Source of the DNA: Mesostigma viride
Lineage: Eukaryota > Streptophyta > Mesostigmatophyceae > Mesostigmatales > Mesostigmataceae
Direction: 5' to 3'
NCBI GenBank assembly: GCA_009746045.1
Contig: RPFO01000104.1
Span: 7,339,750 to 7,403,749, forward strand
DNA length: 64,000 bases
How positions within the stretch are numbered: position 1 is the stretch's first letter; every line of letters begins with the position of its first letter. Positions 20,846 through 31,372 of this stretch are shown here, one piece after another. Under the pieces are notes generated by a model that searched no databases, was not told where the DNA came from, and worked only from the letters and a program-made list of their open reading frames with translations. A program made the position numbers and the translations under genes.

Positions 20846-21152
20846 ACATTAGGTATAAGACCAAATATAAGACTTATATGGTCTTTGTACAGCCATGCTG
20901 CTACGTCCTGGCTATGCTCAGATTACTTGCCCACGCTCGATCCTTGTTATGATATGCTCACATGGGTCTTATTGCACCTACAGATCTTGCAGGATCGTTT
21001 TATATCGGGTCCGATTGCAGCTCAGTGGCACATGCCTCTGGCATGAAGGAGAAAGGGGGTCACTGCCCTTTCTTCCTGTTCAGTGTGCACTTCGGTGCTC
21101 CGTGAGTCCCCAACCAACGGGAGCACGAGTTTAATTAATTAATTAATTAATT
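20846..21152 (+). mobile_element. Family D element with class-1 hairpin and (TTAA)n tail
   Basis: A ~300-base non-coding unit, ending in a class-1 type hairpin (21098-21129, loop region duplicated to CAACCAAC) and six to seven TTAA repeats. Apart from the terminus it matches no other element here. It begins directly after the PLE 3' end. Confidence 0.5.
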
Positions 21153-21710
21153 AATTAGAGCAACAGGAGCTGGAAGACACACGCCGCGAGGCCGCTGACC
21201 GCACGTGGCCGCCGCCGCTGCCGGGTCATCCTCATGCGCTTCGACAAGGATCGAGCTGGGGGAGACCCCAGTCTCTCTTCTGGACGAGCTCAGGAACCAG
21301 CTCTTGCATGGCGCGCATGGAGCTGCGGCCAGGTGCGACACTGCGGCAGGTCGCCTACCGCCTGCCCCATCCACGGGACAATTAAGGCTGGGCCCCGCGG
21401 CCAATGCCGGCACCATGCAGCAGTGGTCCTAGTCAGTACCTTCAGTGCCGACATGTATCGCCAACTAGAGCTGAGTTCGGTTCCTCTCTTGCCACAAGAA
21501 GCTAGGGCGTGCACCCCTTGGCCCTTGGTTGCTTGACGACGACCTGCAGGTCGGTCATATTACAGGTCGGGTGCCTGCATGCCCATGGGCAGCAGCAGCA
21601 ACGCCGGCCGCGACCATGCAGTGGCCCGATCCGGACTCAGTTAATTCACGATCTGCCACAAGTAGTAACAGCGCCGCGAGAAGCTTCACCTGAACATTGC
21701 ATGGCCGGGC
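21150..21710 (+). pseudogene. Degenerate LINE ORF1 fragment, second lineage
   Basis: Combined plus frames give RVILMRFDKDRAG, VSLLDELRNQLLHGAHGAAA, LRQVAYRLPHPRD and KAGPRG, then VVLVSTFSADMYRQ. The order (RRM-like strand, helix, AYRLP.PR, basic link) parallels NVIVKNLKMEEGE...LAAHRLPRARGKAG of the O-element ORF1. Several frameshifts; no function expected. Confidence 0.45.
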
Positions 21711-21740
21711 GGTGACCTATATGATATACATATATATTTA

Positions 21741-22550
21741 ATAATATAATTACTTACAGCAGAGTGAAATCACTCAAACCAAAGCAAACGCCCAGCTATA
21801 AACCTCTATACAGAGCCATGTCAAATCTCTATACTACGATAAGACCAATGGAAACTCCTAACGGGAGGAACCTAATAGCCCTGCTGCACCGCAAAATCAG
21901 CCCGCGTACGGCGGAGCATGATGTCAGCCATGGCCCGAGTCAGCGCCACCGACAAGCGCTGACGCCAATATGACGTCCAGGTCCGCGCCGACCATGGGGC
22001 CCGCTGGCCCTCCAGGTCCAGCCGGTCCTCCCGGAGCCGGCAACACTCCTTGAAGAAGGCGGAGGTCAGGGGCCCCATGGCCCCAAACTCCTCCAGGACA
22101 AAGGGCACCACACGATGGTGCCCGACGTCGCCGTAGGCCAGGAGCTTGGCCCGCTCCGCCCGGTCCGCCGTGTAACCTGCCGTGAGGGAGGCCCCAGCCA
22201 CGTGGCTAAGAGCCAAGGGCCGCGCCACCGAAACGTCAATAAGCAGATGCCGGCCACCCCCCTCAAAGTCCAGCACCACGATGTCAGGCCGGTGGTTGGG
22301 GGAATAGAAGGCAGCGCCATCCGCATCCTCGGACCGGATGTTCGCGTGGGGGAAAACCGACCGAATCATGGCGAGCACCACCGTCAGGAGGACAGTGTGC
22401 AAATACAAATACCAATTCTGATTCTGTTGGCCCCCCATGCAGGCAAGGTAGTGAGTCCCCGTGGGATCCAGCGGCTGCCCACAGCTACCACAAGGCCGCC
22501 CGGCCGGAACAAGAGGCTGCGGGGCAAATAGCTGGTGCCGGAGCGCCACC
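21741..22550 (-). mobile_element. RLE-type LINE (family R), 5'-truncated copy 1
   Basis: Flanked by GATATACATATATATTTA at 21723-21740 and 22551-22568. It carries the C-terminal part of an ORF2 protein and a short 3' UTR (CAAACCAAAGCAAACGCCCA on the plus strand). Nearly identical to 22681-23510 of the longer copy apart from a one-base indel. Confidence 0.85.
21872..22549 (-). CDS. R-LINE ORF2 C-terminus: zinc knuckle and restriction-like endonuclease
   Basis: The open frame reads CGSCGQPLDPTGTHYLACMG (a CX2C...HX3C zinc knuckle) followed by NHRPDIVVLDFEGGGRHLLI and DVSVARPLALSHV. The R-PD...D-V spacing matches the restriction-like endonuclease placed at the C-terminus of R2-type LINE proteins, which nicks the target to prime reverse transcription. 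Downstream FVLEEFGAMGPLTSAFFKE is a motif common to such proteins. Fragment only: RT and N-terminus are missing. Confidence 0.65.
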   Translation of the reverse strand: MALRHQLFAPQPLVPAGRPCGSCGQPLDPTGTHYLACMGGQQNQNWYLYLHTVLLTVVLAMIRSVFPHANIRSEDADGAAFYSPNHRPDIVVLDFEGGGRHLLIDVSVARPLALSHVAGASLTAGYTADRAERAKLLAYGDVGHHRVVPFVLEEFGAMGPLTSAFFKECCRLREDRLDLEGQRAPWSARTWTSYWRQRLSVALTRAMADIMLRRTRADFAVQQGY

Positions 22551-22568
22551 GATATACATATATATTTA

Positions 22569-22626
22569 AAAAATATAATTACTTACAACAGAGTGAAATC
22601 ACTCAAACCAAAGCAAACGCCCAACA
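22569..22626 (-). mobile_element. R-LINE copy 2, only ~58 bases of 3' end
   Basis: Just the R-LINE 3' terminus (AATATAATTACTTACAACAG, CACTCAAACCAAAGCAAACG) lies between ACATATATAT on the left and ACATATATAT on the right, consistent with an extremely truncated insertion next to copy 1. Confidence 0.6.
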
Positions 22627-22680
22627 TATATATCAAACAATTAAGAACAATTACCTCCGTTGGGATCTAGTAATATATAT

Positions 22681-24285
22681 TTTAAAAATATAATTACTTA
22701 CAGCAGAGTAAAATCACTCAAACCAAAGCAAACGCCCAGCTATAAACCTATATACAGAGCCATGTCAAAGCTCTATACTACGATAAGACCAATGGAAACG
22801 CCTAACGGGAGGAACCTAATAGCCCTGCTGCACCGCAAAATCAGCCCGCGTACGGCGGAGCATGATGTCAGCCATGGCCCGAGTCAGCGCCACCGACAAG
22901 CGCTGACGCCAATATGACGTCCAGGTCCGCGCCGACCATGGGGCCCGCTGGCCCTCCAGGTCCAGCCGGTCCTCCCGGAGCCGGCAACACTCCTTGAAGA
23001 AGGCGGAGGTCAGGGGCCCCATGGCCCCAAACTCCTCCAGGACAAAGGGCACCACACGATGGTGCCCGACGTCGCCGTAGGCCAGGAGCTTGGCCCGCTC
23101 CGCCCGGTCCGCCGTGTAACCTGCCGTGAGGGAGGCCCCAGCCACGTGGCTAAGAGCCAAGGGCCGCGCCACCGAAACGTCAATAAGCAGATGCCGGCCA
23201 CCCCCTCAAAGTCCAGCACCACGATGTCAGGCCGGTGGTTGGGGGAATAGAAGGCAGCGCCATCCGCATCCTCGGACCGGATGTTCGCGTGGGGGAAAAC
23301 CGACCGAATCATGGCGAGCACCACCGTCAGGAGGACAGTGTGCAAATACAAATACCAATTCTGATTCTGTTGGCCCCCCATGCAGGCAAGGTAGTGAGTC
23401 CCCGTGGGATCCAGCGGCTGCCCACAGCTACCACAAGGCCGCCCGGCCGGAACAAGAGGCTGCGGGGCAAATAGCTGGTGCCGGAGCGCCACCGAGTAGT
23501 GGCTGGGAGCCAAGGCGAATGGGGGGCCATGGGAAGAGCACGAAGGTACGCCGAGCCCACACTCCGCAAGGAAAGCGAGAACAGCCACGCACGTCCCTGG
23601 GCGTTGAGGTCCGCGAAAAGAGCAATCCAATCAGCCGTGTGCAGAATACCCGCGTAGGTTTTCTGGTGTTTATCGATGACGCGAGCAGGGAATGCGGCGG
23701 GAGATTGAACGGAGGCGACCGAGGGAGTGCCGCGAGGGAGGTGGCGCTGTACCGCCTGAGCGGCACGGACGGGAGAACAGGCCTGCTTGATCTCAGCATA
23801 GGCCTCCTGGATGGCGGTGACGAAGGGCAAAGGGCTGCTGGGGTCCAGGAGGTCAGGCGCTGCCGTTGCCAAAAGGGGCAGGAGCCGGCAGCTTTCCGCC
23901 CACGACTGGGCGACGGAGCCCAAAAAGGCTGCTGGGGCCAGCCGGGCGGCACGAGTCAGACCGCAGCCACCCATCCGTGCAGGCAGGGAGGCAATGCGAA
24001 TAGCATGTGGCGGGAGGTCGGGGCCCGGGACCAGCTGCGCCAAGGCCGACTGGATGCGTTCATCGTGGCCCTCGGCGGCCAGCCGGACCTGAGACGGAAG
24101 AGCGCCCCGGAGCCAGTGAACGACGCGAGGGTGAGCGCAAAACCACAGAAGCAGACCCTTGGTCTGCGAATCATGAAGGCGCGCAATCAAGGGCAGTACC
24201 TCAGTGCGTGCCTCGAGGGCGGCCCGCAGAGCATCGATGACAAACGCGGGGTCGCCAACCGGAACGCCGAGGACATCCAACCCAT
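22681..24285 (-). mobile_element. R-LINE copy 3, 1.6 kb
   Basis: Perfect 17-base duplication GATCTAGTAATATATAT at 22664-22680 and 24286-24302. The insertion lies in the 3' UTR of an O-type element (CTCCGTTGGGATCTAG before, TATCCCTGAGAAGGGG after). Longer than copy 1, so it shows the coding region upstream of the zinc knuckle. Confidence 0.88.
22816..24280 (-). pseudogene. R-LINE ORF2 C-terminal half, frameshifted
   Basis: Minus-strand frames 24280-23327 and 23630-22816 together give MDVLGVPVGDPAFVIDALRA, a long helical thumb-like region (LPARMGGCGLTRAARLAPAA), the CGSCGQPLDPTGTHYLACMG zinc knuckle, and the RPDIVV...LLTFRW region, where a one-base loss relative to copy 1 (near 23200) breaks the endonuclease frame. 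MGGCGL is typical of LINE ORF2 proteins between RT and C-terminal endonuclease. The RT palm is not included. Confidence 0.65.
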
Positions 24286-24302
24286 GATCTAGTAATATAT
24301 AT

Positions 24303-24430
24303 GTATCATATCCCTGAGAAGGGGTGTATTATGGTTTAATAATCTAATACATTCTGAGCTACAACCTGCAGGTGGGGGATCATGTAAACTGCCACCTACT
24401 CGATCTGGGTGCGCATGCACAAGCTAGGTG
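24303..24430 (-). repeat. O-type 3' UTR remnant
   Basis: Contains CCCTGAGAAGGGG, ATACATTCTGAGCTACAACC and AAACTGCCACC, similar to the O-element 3' UTR at 4745-4860 and to 16200-16260. Its terminal hairpin remnant (CCTCCGTTGGG) lies at 22654-22664, on the other side of the R-LINE insertion. Confidence 0.55.
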
Positions 24431-24664
24431 CACCTATACACCACACTGATCAGATGTATCATCAGTGAAGTGAGACAACTATGCCTGGACGCATGGCGAT
24501 CCAACGCCGTGGAAGGACTAGGGGAATTGTCTGAGCTCTGGGAAAGACGCGAAGGCCGCGGGAGCCGCGGGGCTATCTCTAGGACGACCTGCATGGAGGG
24601 AGACAGCCGGAGGGTAACATGAAAGGTTGATAATATAGGGAAAACACACACACACATGCACATG

Positions 24665-25504
24665 CACCACCACCACCACCACCACCACCATGCCACCACC
24701 ACCACCACCACCACCACCACCACCACCACCACCACCACCACCACCACCACCACCACCACCACCACCACCACCACCACCACCACCACCACCACCACCACCA
24801 CCACCACCACCACCACCACCACCACCACCACCACCACCACCACCACCACCACCACCACCACCACCACCACCACCATGCACCACCACCACCACCACCACCA
24901 CCACCACCACCACCACCACCACCACCACCACCACCACCACCACCACCACCACCACCACCACCACCGGCACCACCACCACCGGCACCACCACCACCACCAC
25001 CACCACCACCACCACCACCACCACCACCACCACCACCACCACCACCACCACCACCACCGGCACCACCACCACCACCACCACCACCACCACCACCACCACC
25101 ACCACCACCACCACCACCACCACCACCACCACCACCACCACCACCACCACCACCACCACCACCACCACCACCACCACCACCACCACCACCACCACCACCA
25201 CCACCACCACCACCACCACCACCACCACCACCACCACCACCACCACCACCACCACCACCACCACCACCACCACCACCACCACCACCACCACCACCACCAC
25301 CACCACCACCACCACCACCACCACCACCACCGCCACCACCACCACCACCACCACCACCACCACCACCACCACCACCACCACCACCACCACCACCACCACC
25401 ACCACCACCACCACCACCACCACCACCACCACCACCACCACCACCACCACCACCACCACCACCACCACCACCACCACCACCACCACCACCACCACCACCA
25501 CCAC
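24665..25504. repeat. (CAC)n trinucleotide array, ~840 bp
   Basis: Almost pure CAC/ACC repeats, interrupted by ATGC at about 24690 and 24874, CGG variants near 24964, 24979 and 25058, and one CGC near 25331. The very long poly-His, poly-Thr, poly-Pro, poly-Gly, poly-Val and poly-Trp frames are artefacts of the repeat. Preceded by a short (AC)n at 24644-24655. Confidence 0.95.
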
Positions 25505-25713
25505 CATGCACCACCAACAAAAACAACCATGCAAAACTAAGAAGGAAAAGAGGGTTCAACGCGCACTACACACATACACGAAGGGGCTAATTCTTTCTTT
25601 TAAAAGAAAAAGTAAGGAGGATACATTACTAAGGGAAAAAGAAAAAAGATAAAGAAAGAAAGAGAAAAGAAAAAGAAAAGAAAATGTAAATGTAAATAGT
25701 AATAATACGAACC

Positions 25714-25775
25714 ATGGTCCGGATTCTCCCGATTTCTGGCCACTGCATGAGCCTGCGCTGGTTGTCTCCTTGATA
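25714..25775 (+). mobile_element. PLE 3' terminus, ~60-bp copy
   Basis: ACCATGGTCCGGATTCTCCC through GGTTGTCTCCTTGATAATAC with a 13-base insertion (ACTGCATGAGCC) after TTCTGGCC. Before it, 25505-25713 is an A-rich AG-purine stretch without a gene. Confidence 0.6.
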
Positions 25776-25839
25776 ATACGAACAGTAATTATTGTATCAT
25801 ATACCTAAAGCTAGGGGCCTGGCATGGGGTGGAAGATGA

Positions 25840-26647
25840 GTTAATTAATGGGTTAATTAATAGACACGTGACTGCGTCACGTGAGCATACGTCCTCAGTG
25901 CATTATTAGTTAGTCGTGTTTGTTTTTTTTTGTTGGGAGGGGAACATGGGATGGAATGGATGGTAGAAGCTATCTAGGTCCTATAGTTACAGGGGTGTGG
26001 GCACCGCAGCCCGAACCCGAATCGCTATGAATGCCATACTTGGTCACACGCGGAGCCCCCGCAGGCTTGGGGGTGGTCTCCTTCATCGATCACTACTTGC
26101 CATCTATCCTTGCGCACCATCTGCCTCCATACAGTATTACAGACAAACCAGGAGGCTGCCCGGGTGCACGAGCCCGTCACGTCTAGTGTAGCACATGTCC
26201 ATGCCGAGTCTATCACGAAAAGTCCACGGGTGGCGGCCCTGCATGCCGCGCGCGGCCGGGGGCACGCCAGGTGAGGACATATCGCCCATGCAGGCTGGGC
26301 GGGCTTGGTGCCAGCTAGTCTATCTGATGTATCTACCTGATCTGTGCGGGCCAGGTGCCCGGCTAGGCCCAGGCGCCTGTGCCTAACAATGTGGGAAACT
26401 GAACATAGGGCAAATCAGCGTACAAATCCTCATTACTAATGTGCAAACCAAAGGGGATGTTAAGGGCCTTGCGCAGCATCTTGGTGACGGCGCCGTCGAG
26501 TCGTTGCTCCAGCTCCTGCGTCAGTGTCCATGCAGGTCTCGGCGCCGTAGGTCAGGATCGTCGGAATGACGATCGACCTTGAAGAGGTCACGCTTGACGA
26601 TCCGGGGTAGGCCCCGGGGTTGCTCCACCAGCGGCGGTGGTCATGGA
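25840..26647 (-). mobile_element. LINE-B copy B2, 5'-truncated
   Basis: Flanked by GGTGGAAGATGA at 25828-25839 and 26648-26659 (12 bases, exact). From the left: TTAA tail, class-2 hairpin CACGTGACTGCGTCACGTG, 3' UTR with a T-rich insertion, then ORF2 C-terminus. The interrupted sequence is an O-element 3' UTR (GGAAGATNATNATGG). Confidence 0.82.
25990..26647 (-). pseudogene. LINE-B RT C-terminal fragment (B2)
   Basis: Minus-strand frames give LHDHRRWWSNP, IPTILTYGAE, then in other frames NIPFGLHISNEDLYADLPY-like and WRQMVRKDRWQVV sequence. It corresponds to the last 60% of the protein at 31385-32524, with several indels. Starts after the YADD box. Non-functional. Confidence 0.7.
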
Positions 26648-26729
26648 GGTGGAAGATGATTATTATGGATACCAATGGCTAGGGCATGGCGTCTCAGCAG
26701 TGAGTAACTCTCTGCATATATGGGCAAAG

Positions 26730-26775
26730 CAAGAATGCAGGGTAGAAGTCCTCGGGTGGAGGTTATTAATTAATT
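26730..26775. repeat. Repeat family E fragment with TTAA run
   Basis: AATGCAGGGTAGAAGTCCTC and GGTGGAGGTTATT match 19635-19670, followed directly by TTAATTAATTAAT. Confidence 0.45.
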
Positions 26776-26797
26776 AATGTCCATGTTACCAAGAAAA

Positions 26798-28553
26798 GTC
26801 CTTATTTTAGGACCAGTTTGAATTAAAAAATATATGTGCAAACATCAAATTTTGACCCTGGCATTTTTACCACTGACAGATAACACACTTTTTGAATTTT
26901 GGACAAAAACCTGGGTTCAAATAATTACATTTAGTGCCTGAATGGACCCTGGCCCATGGCAGGCCTCAAACCGCGAATTTGGTCAAAATGAGAATTTAGG
27001 ACCAATAGGACCAATTAGTGTCAACGCATGACCATGCTATCCACACGGTCCCTTGAGCATCTTACAAGCGCTAGGGGACCCTACGAGGCCTTGGGATGGC
27101 GGGGCAGCGTATAACAAGGCCATACCCTGCTGTGGCTGCCTCTATATATACGCGTGCTTAACGGTGTCACAGATGGTGCAGGTAATGCATGCAATATACG
27201 GTTGCATGGTTGCTGAGGTTGCCCGGCTTGAACATGGCCCACCCCTTGCGGTAAACTTTCTCTAAGCATATGCCAAACCTTCTTTGACATCACGGACATG
27301 CTGGCCACCACCCAGCGATGAAAAAATATTGCATTTGCATTGCAACTAACACATGAATGCAGCCAAATCAAGTTACAGAACAGCGTTGTGCTAACATGCA
27401 ACGCTTTGTGAGCGAATTCAGGGTGCATGTAACACGTAAACCATACTGTATATACTGTCTGAGAACACCCTGAACGACTGCAGGCCACAGGACCATGGTT
27501 TATAACTAGTTCACATGAGTAAAACTGCTCTTACGCATGTGTGTTTTAGCTGCAGCGGACGACGAAGATAGAGACGTAAAAAATTGTATGACGTAAACCA
27601 ACTATGTGTGACAGTTATGTGCACAGAGAGCGTCCCCTCTTTTTAGGCATAGCTTACTGACTCAAAACACCACGACAGCGTTGGCAGTTACACTCATGAT
27701 CTAGGGCACCCCGGCACGTACCTGCTACTTACGTCGCCTCATTCCAGATGGTTGCAATGAAGTCGCTGAAATCCGCAGCGAGGTCAGCTTTCCGAGAGGC
27801 GAGAGCTGAGCGCACCAAAGCTGGCCAACCGGTTCGAAAATGATATAAACCACGCTTGTGCTGCGTTCTAGGTCCAAGAAATACCGAAAGTGAACACCTA
27901 TAAGGTGCGCTCGCTGCCCAGCCTGAACGTCCCTAAAACATGGTCGACAATGGAAATCGGGCAAGAATATCACGGCCCAGGCGCTCCCATGTCAAATACT
28001 CCGTTTATAAACTCCAGACTATAATCAAAATCGGCCACAAAAATTTCCTGGCTTGATTCGCACCACCATTGCTAATACACTAACATGTTTGTGCCAAAAT
28101 CGACCCTCCGCGAGCAGGCGATCTGCGACCCATTTGTGTTGTGCCGCTGTGCTACAGCGCTACACATAAAAACTTGCGCAGAAAATTTCACAGCCTTTAA
28201 GCATAACTAACCGGACCTTTCGTTTTTGCTACTGGGCGCCCGAAATGATAAACGCACGTGAAAACGCCGGCCACGATTGTCAGGTCGCCATATCCACCTC
28301 AGATCATTCCCGCACCCACTTTTTCGCTCCAAAATCGGTTATATTTTTGGTCGAGGTACCTACTTTCCCGCCATTATACCCGGTACCCGGGTACGGAATC
28401 CGGGTACCATGTGCCGGTACCACGGGTCGGGTACATCATGCCGGGTACGGTCCACATGGGGTACGGTCCATATAGTGACCCCCCCCCCCCCCCCCGGTAC
28501 CTCGGTTATTGTAAATTGGTCGTTAATTTAGGACAATGTCCTAAATTAAGGAC
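26798..28553. other. Anonymous 1.75-kb segment bounded by inverted GTCCTTAWTTTAGGAC
   Basis: GTCCTTATTTTAGGAC at 26798-26813 and the near-complement GTCCTAAATTAAGGAC at 28538-28553 bracket an AT-richer segment unlike its neighbours, which would fit an old non-autonomous DNA element; no target duplication is evident. Inside there is no supported gene. It holds a cluster of GGTACC/GGGTAC motifs at 28370-28460 and a C16-18 run near 28479-28496. Confidence 0.35.
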
Positions 28554-28584
28554 CGTGGTAGCGCTAACATTAATAATAATTAAT

Positions 28585-28850
28585 TATTGGAGGTTATTGC
28601 CCCTGAGGATAGTCGCTACACTAAGTACTACTACCGCCTCGATCGTCTGCCAGTAGTACGTAGAGGACAGCTCAGATGAGGATTATTATTATATCCCCCT
28701 CTAAGTGACTATATGGTCGGGGCATGCATATGCAGACGATATTTGTAACTGAACGTGGAATTATTTTTCTAATGAGATTAGCATAGTACTCAGTGGCAAT
28801 GATGCCCATGCGCATGACACGCACATACTTACTTACTTCTGGGCAAAGCA
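28585..28850. repeat. Repeat family E, copy 2
   Basis: Collinear with 19660-19940. Ends near TACTTACTTACTTCTGG. No domain or frame of note. Confidence 0.6.
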
Positions 28851-29024
28851 AGGCTAATACAACATCGATCGGGTCATGGTCGGGCCAGCATAGGCATACA
28901 TAGGTCGTCTCCTTGATGCATACACTGGTGCGTGGGCCACTGAGGCTAAGCGTTATTTGGGTTAATTAATTAATTAGGAACATAACTCCGTTGGGAGTGT
29001 TTGTAGCACATATGCCCTATAGGA

Positions 29025-29187
29025 TCCGGAGACGTCCGTCCTATAGTCAGCAAAATTGGTGCGAGAGGTCCCCAGTTCAATTCCGGCCTGGATTCATTTG
29101 CAGTCTGCAGATCGCGGTTTTCCGCATCTTCCGCGGACCGGCACTGAACGCAAATGTTTTTCACCTTTGCGGCGTGCCGAATCAGAA
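29025..29187 (+). mobile_element. tRNA-like SINE (family S) inside an O 3' UTR
   Basis: GGAGACGTCCGTCCTATAGT, GTGCGAGAGGTCCCCAGTTC and TTTTTCACCTTTGCGGCGTG match the copy at 16605-16770. It interrupts TAGCCCTGAGAAGGGG of the O 3' UTR, leaving ATATGCCCTAT on the left and ATATCCCGGAG on the right. Confidence 0.7.
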
Positions 29188-29629
29188 TATCCCGGAGAAG
29201 GGGCATATGGCATTCTAAGCTACTTCCTGCAATTAAGGGTGGGAATGTAAACGACACTTGCTCTAGGTGCACCAAGTGCACCTGCACTGGACCACGATCT
29301 CTCAGGGCACAAAGGGGGCCCGTCATGGGGTGGAAGATCAGCATGGCTATACAAGAGCTAGGGCATGGCTTCTCAACAGAGAGTGACTCTCTGCATAATA
29401 TAGGCAGAGCGTGGTCTTATGACATATTAATAATGCAACATCCATGGGGGTCCAATTATATAGGCATGGCTTGGCTAAATTCTGAAGGCGTCATCCATGA
29501 TGGGGGCCATTAGGGGCGCACATGCGCGTAGGCCACCGTGCTAGGCTAAGTCTGACTAATCTACACACACTACACTGTACTGTTATATATTCTATAGACG
29601 GAGGTTGCTGGGGCCGGTGGCAGTCCAGG

Positions 29630-30917
29630 TCAGTGCATGCCAGGGCTTGTGGTCAACGTGGATGACCGCCCCCCTCCAGTACACCGGTTTCGCCCCTGCA
29701 TGCATGCGCTCTGCCGGAGCTGAAGGTATAGGCCGGCCATGATAGCTCCCGTCGCCGTTGTTGCTGGGCCAGGGTCAAGTCATCGTCCAGCATGAAGCGA
29801 GTCCCCGTGATCGAGCTTCTTGCGGCATAATTTAAGCTAACGACAGCTTGTCCGCCATGTACTTAAAGGTGAGGAGCACGGGTTCCGGGCCATGCACTGG
29901 CCAGCCTTACCATGCGCGCGGGGGAGGCGGACAGCCGGTCGACATCCGCAGCTCACCAGTGAGTTGCCGCATGGGGGCAAAAATGTCGCGCTTAAATGCC
30001 ATGAGAAGCGTCTCCGAGGTCTCAGTCACCTACCGGCTGGTCGAAGTGCTTGACGACGACATTGTGGCTGCGCTTGTCGAGCTCGGCCTCCTCACGAAGG
30101 TCGAGTGCTTGTTGCTTGAGCTGCCGGTGCCGCAATGGTGGAGGTGGTGGAGGTGGTACGTGTGGTGCTTAAGCAAGTCCGCCCAGGTCTGGGTGGAAGG
30201 AGGCATTGCTAGCTGGCCGGGCCAGCAGATCGATGCCGGCTGGGCAGCGATGTCGACCCTTCATTCACCGCCTGCATGGGCGGTGAGGCATGCGGCGGGT
30301 GTCGTGCAGGCACTCAAGGGCGATGGCAGTGGCGTGGAGGCGCTTGTCGAGGTCGAGGAGCTGGGCCCTTGATGTCGGCAGTGGATCGAACGCGGAAATG
30401 CTGCCCAGTGGGAGGTGGAGGCGACGGTGGTGGAAAGGTGACTGAGGGAGCTCAGTAGCCAGCGTGCCTCCCATTGCTGCCACATCGGCAGCAAGGGGGG
30501 ACGCGTGCTGCTGGAAGGCTTCCGCAAGGATGGAACGGTGTGTGGGAGATGGATGGAGCCCAGATCTCGCCATCAGCTAGAGCGCATGAGAAGGGAGAAC
30601 GTTGAGAATGGTGTGCTGGAGTTGGGGGCGGGCGCGTGCCCGAACAGAAAGTCTCCGGGCGCATGTTGGTGCCGTCGGGGTGGATGAGGCGATTGATGTC
30701 GTGGAGATGGAGGCCCAGGTTGTAAAGCGAGGCGTAGTCCCCAATTAAGAAGAGGAAATGCATGGCAGTTGCTGGAGCCACATGTGCCGGTCCAGTCGTG
30801 ATCGTCAACCTTGAAAGGTCGGGGCCGGAAGCGCGGTTCAGTTGGACGTGGTTCTGCTGGGCGACTGCGTTTAGGATCTGGCGATGCCGAGGGCGAGGCC
30901 GCAGGAGCCGAGTGCAC
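29630..30917 (-). pseudogene. LINE ORF1, divergent and frameshifted (O copy 4)
   Basis: The N-terminal part reads ASPSASPDPKRSRPAEP (30917-30573), equivalent to ASPSASPDPKRSRSAEP in copy 1, and NLGLHLHDINRLIHPDGTN in the overlapping frame. LAADVAAMGGTLATELP is at 30452-30573. The RRM-like and basic regions (30150-29650) are recognisable only in fragments. Divergence from copies 1-3 suggests an older insertion or subfamily. Confidence 0.6.
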
Positions 30918-31194
30918 TACTAACGCTTGAGTAGTGGCCTCGCTGCCTGGTAGGCCGGGCGGAATTACAGCCGAAGAGCTCTGCAGGCGAACTTTCTTGG
31001 CTCATCGCAGCCGGTGCGTAGTCGAGCGTTTGCTCGTCATAATATTGCGTTTTAGTTTCGGAAAAATATATCAGCGTGTGCGCCTTAGAAAGACGAAGCG
31101 ATAGTGATATTCACGGCCGAATTTGGTGCCCAAATGTGAAAGTTATGAGCTTCGCGGTCAGCCATGGCTACCTCGTGGCTCGTGGCTCGTGACC

Positions 31195-31372
31195 CCGGCT
31201 TAAGCTTAGCTATAGCTACACTAGTCTCATAGTTCCCCTATAGGCTGGGAGTGGCTGGGTTGGCTGGCCGGATGGTGGGGGTCGCCTGCCAGGGCTTGTG
31301 GGGACCTTTATGTCAACAACGTAAAGTGTGGAAGCCCCCCCGGGATACAGAGCAAGCTAGTTGTCTAGATGC
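31195..31372 (-). repeat. O-element ORF1 C-terminal stub
   Basis: GGTCGCCTGCCAGGGCTTGT at 31276-31299 equals the ORF1 C-terminal coding end of copies 2 and 3. It is the site where LINE-B copy B3 landed. Confidence 0.5.

Larger units (their letters stand above)
28975..30920 (-). mobile_element. O element copy 4, longest ORF1 copy, with SINE inserted
   Basis: From the left: TTAATTAATTAATTAGG tail (28960-28978), hairpin ACTCC-CAAC-GGAGT (28985-28998), 3' UTR split by the SINE at 29025-29187, then ORF1 to ~30920 and a leader reaching about 31190. As in the other copies, ORF1 is followed directly by the 3' UTR with no RT. Confidence 0.7.

Noticed and set aside
21723-24302. Assembly duplication of the R-LINE
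   Set aside because: The copies differ in length, carry different target duplications, and have a one-base difference in coding sequence; insertion is the simpler explanation, although long reads would settle it.
24424-25652. Very long poly-Trp, poly-Val, poly-Gly, poly-His, poly-Thr and poly-Pro frames
   Set aside because: All six frames of a pure (CAC)n array stay open; no coding evidence.
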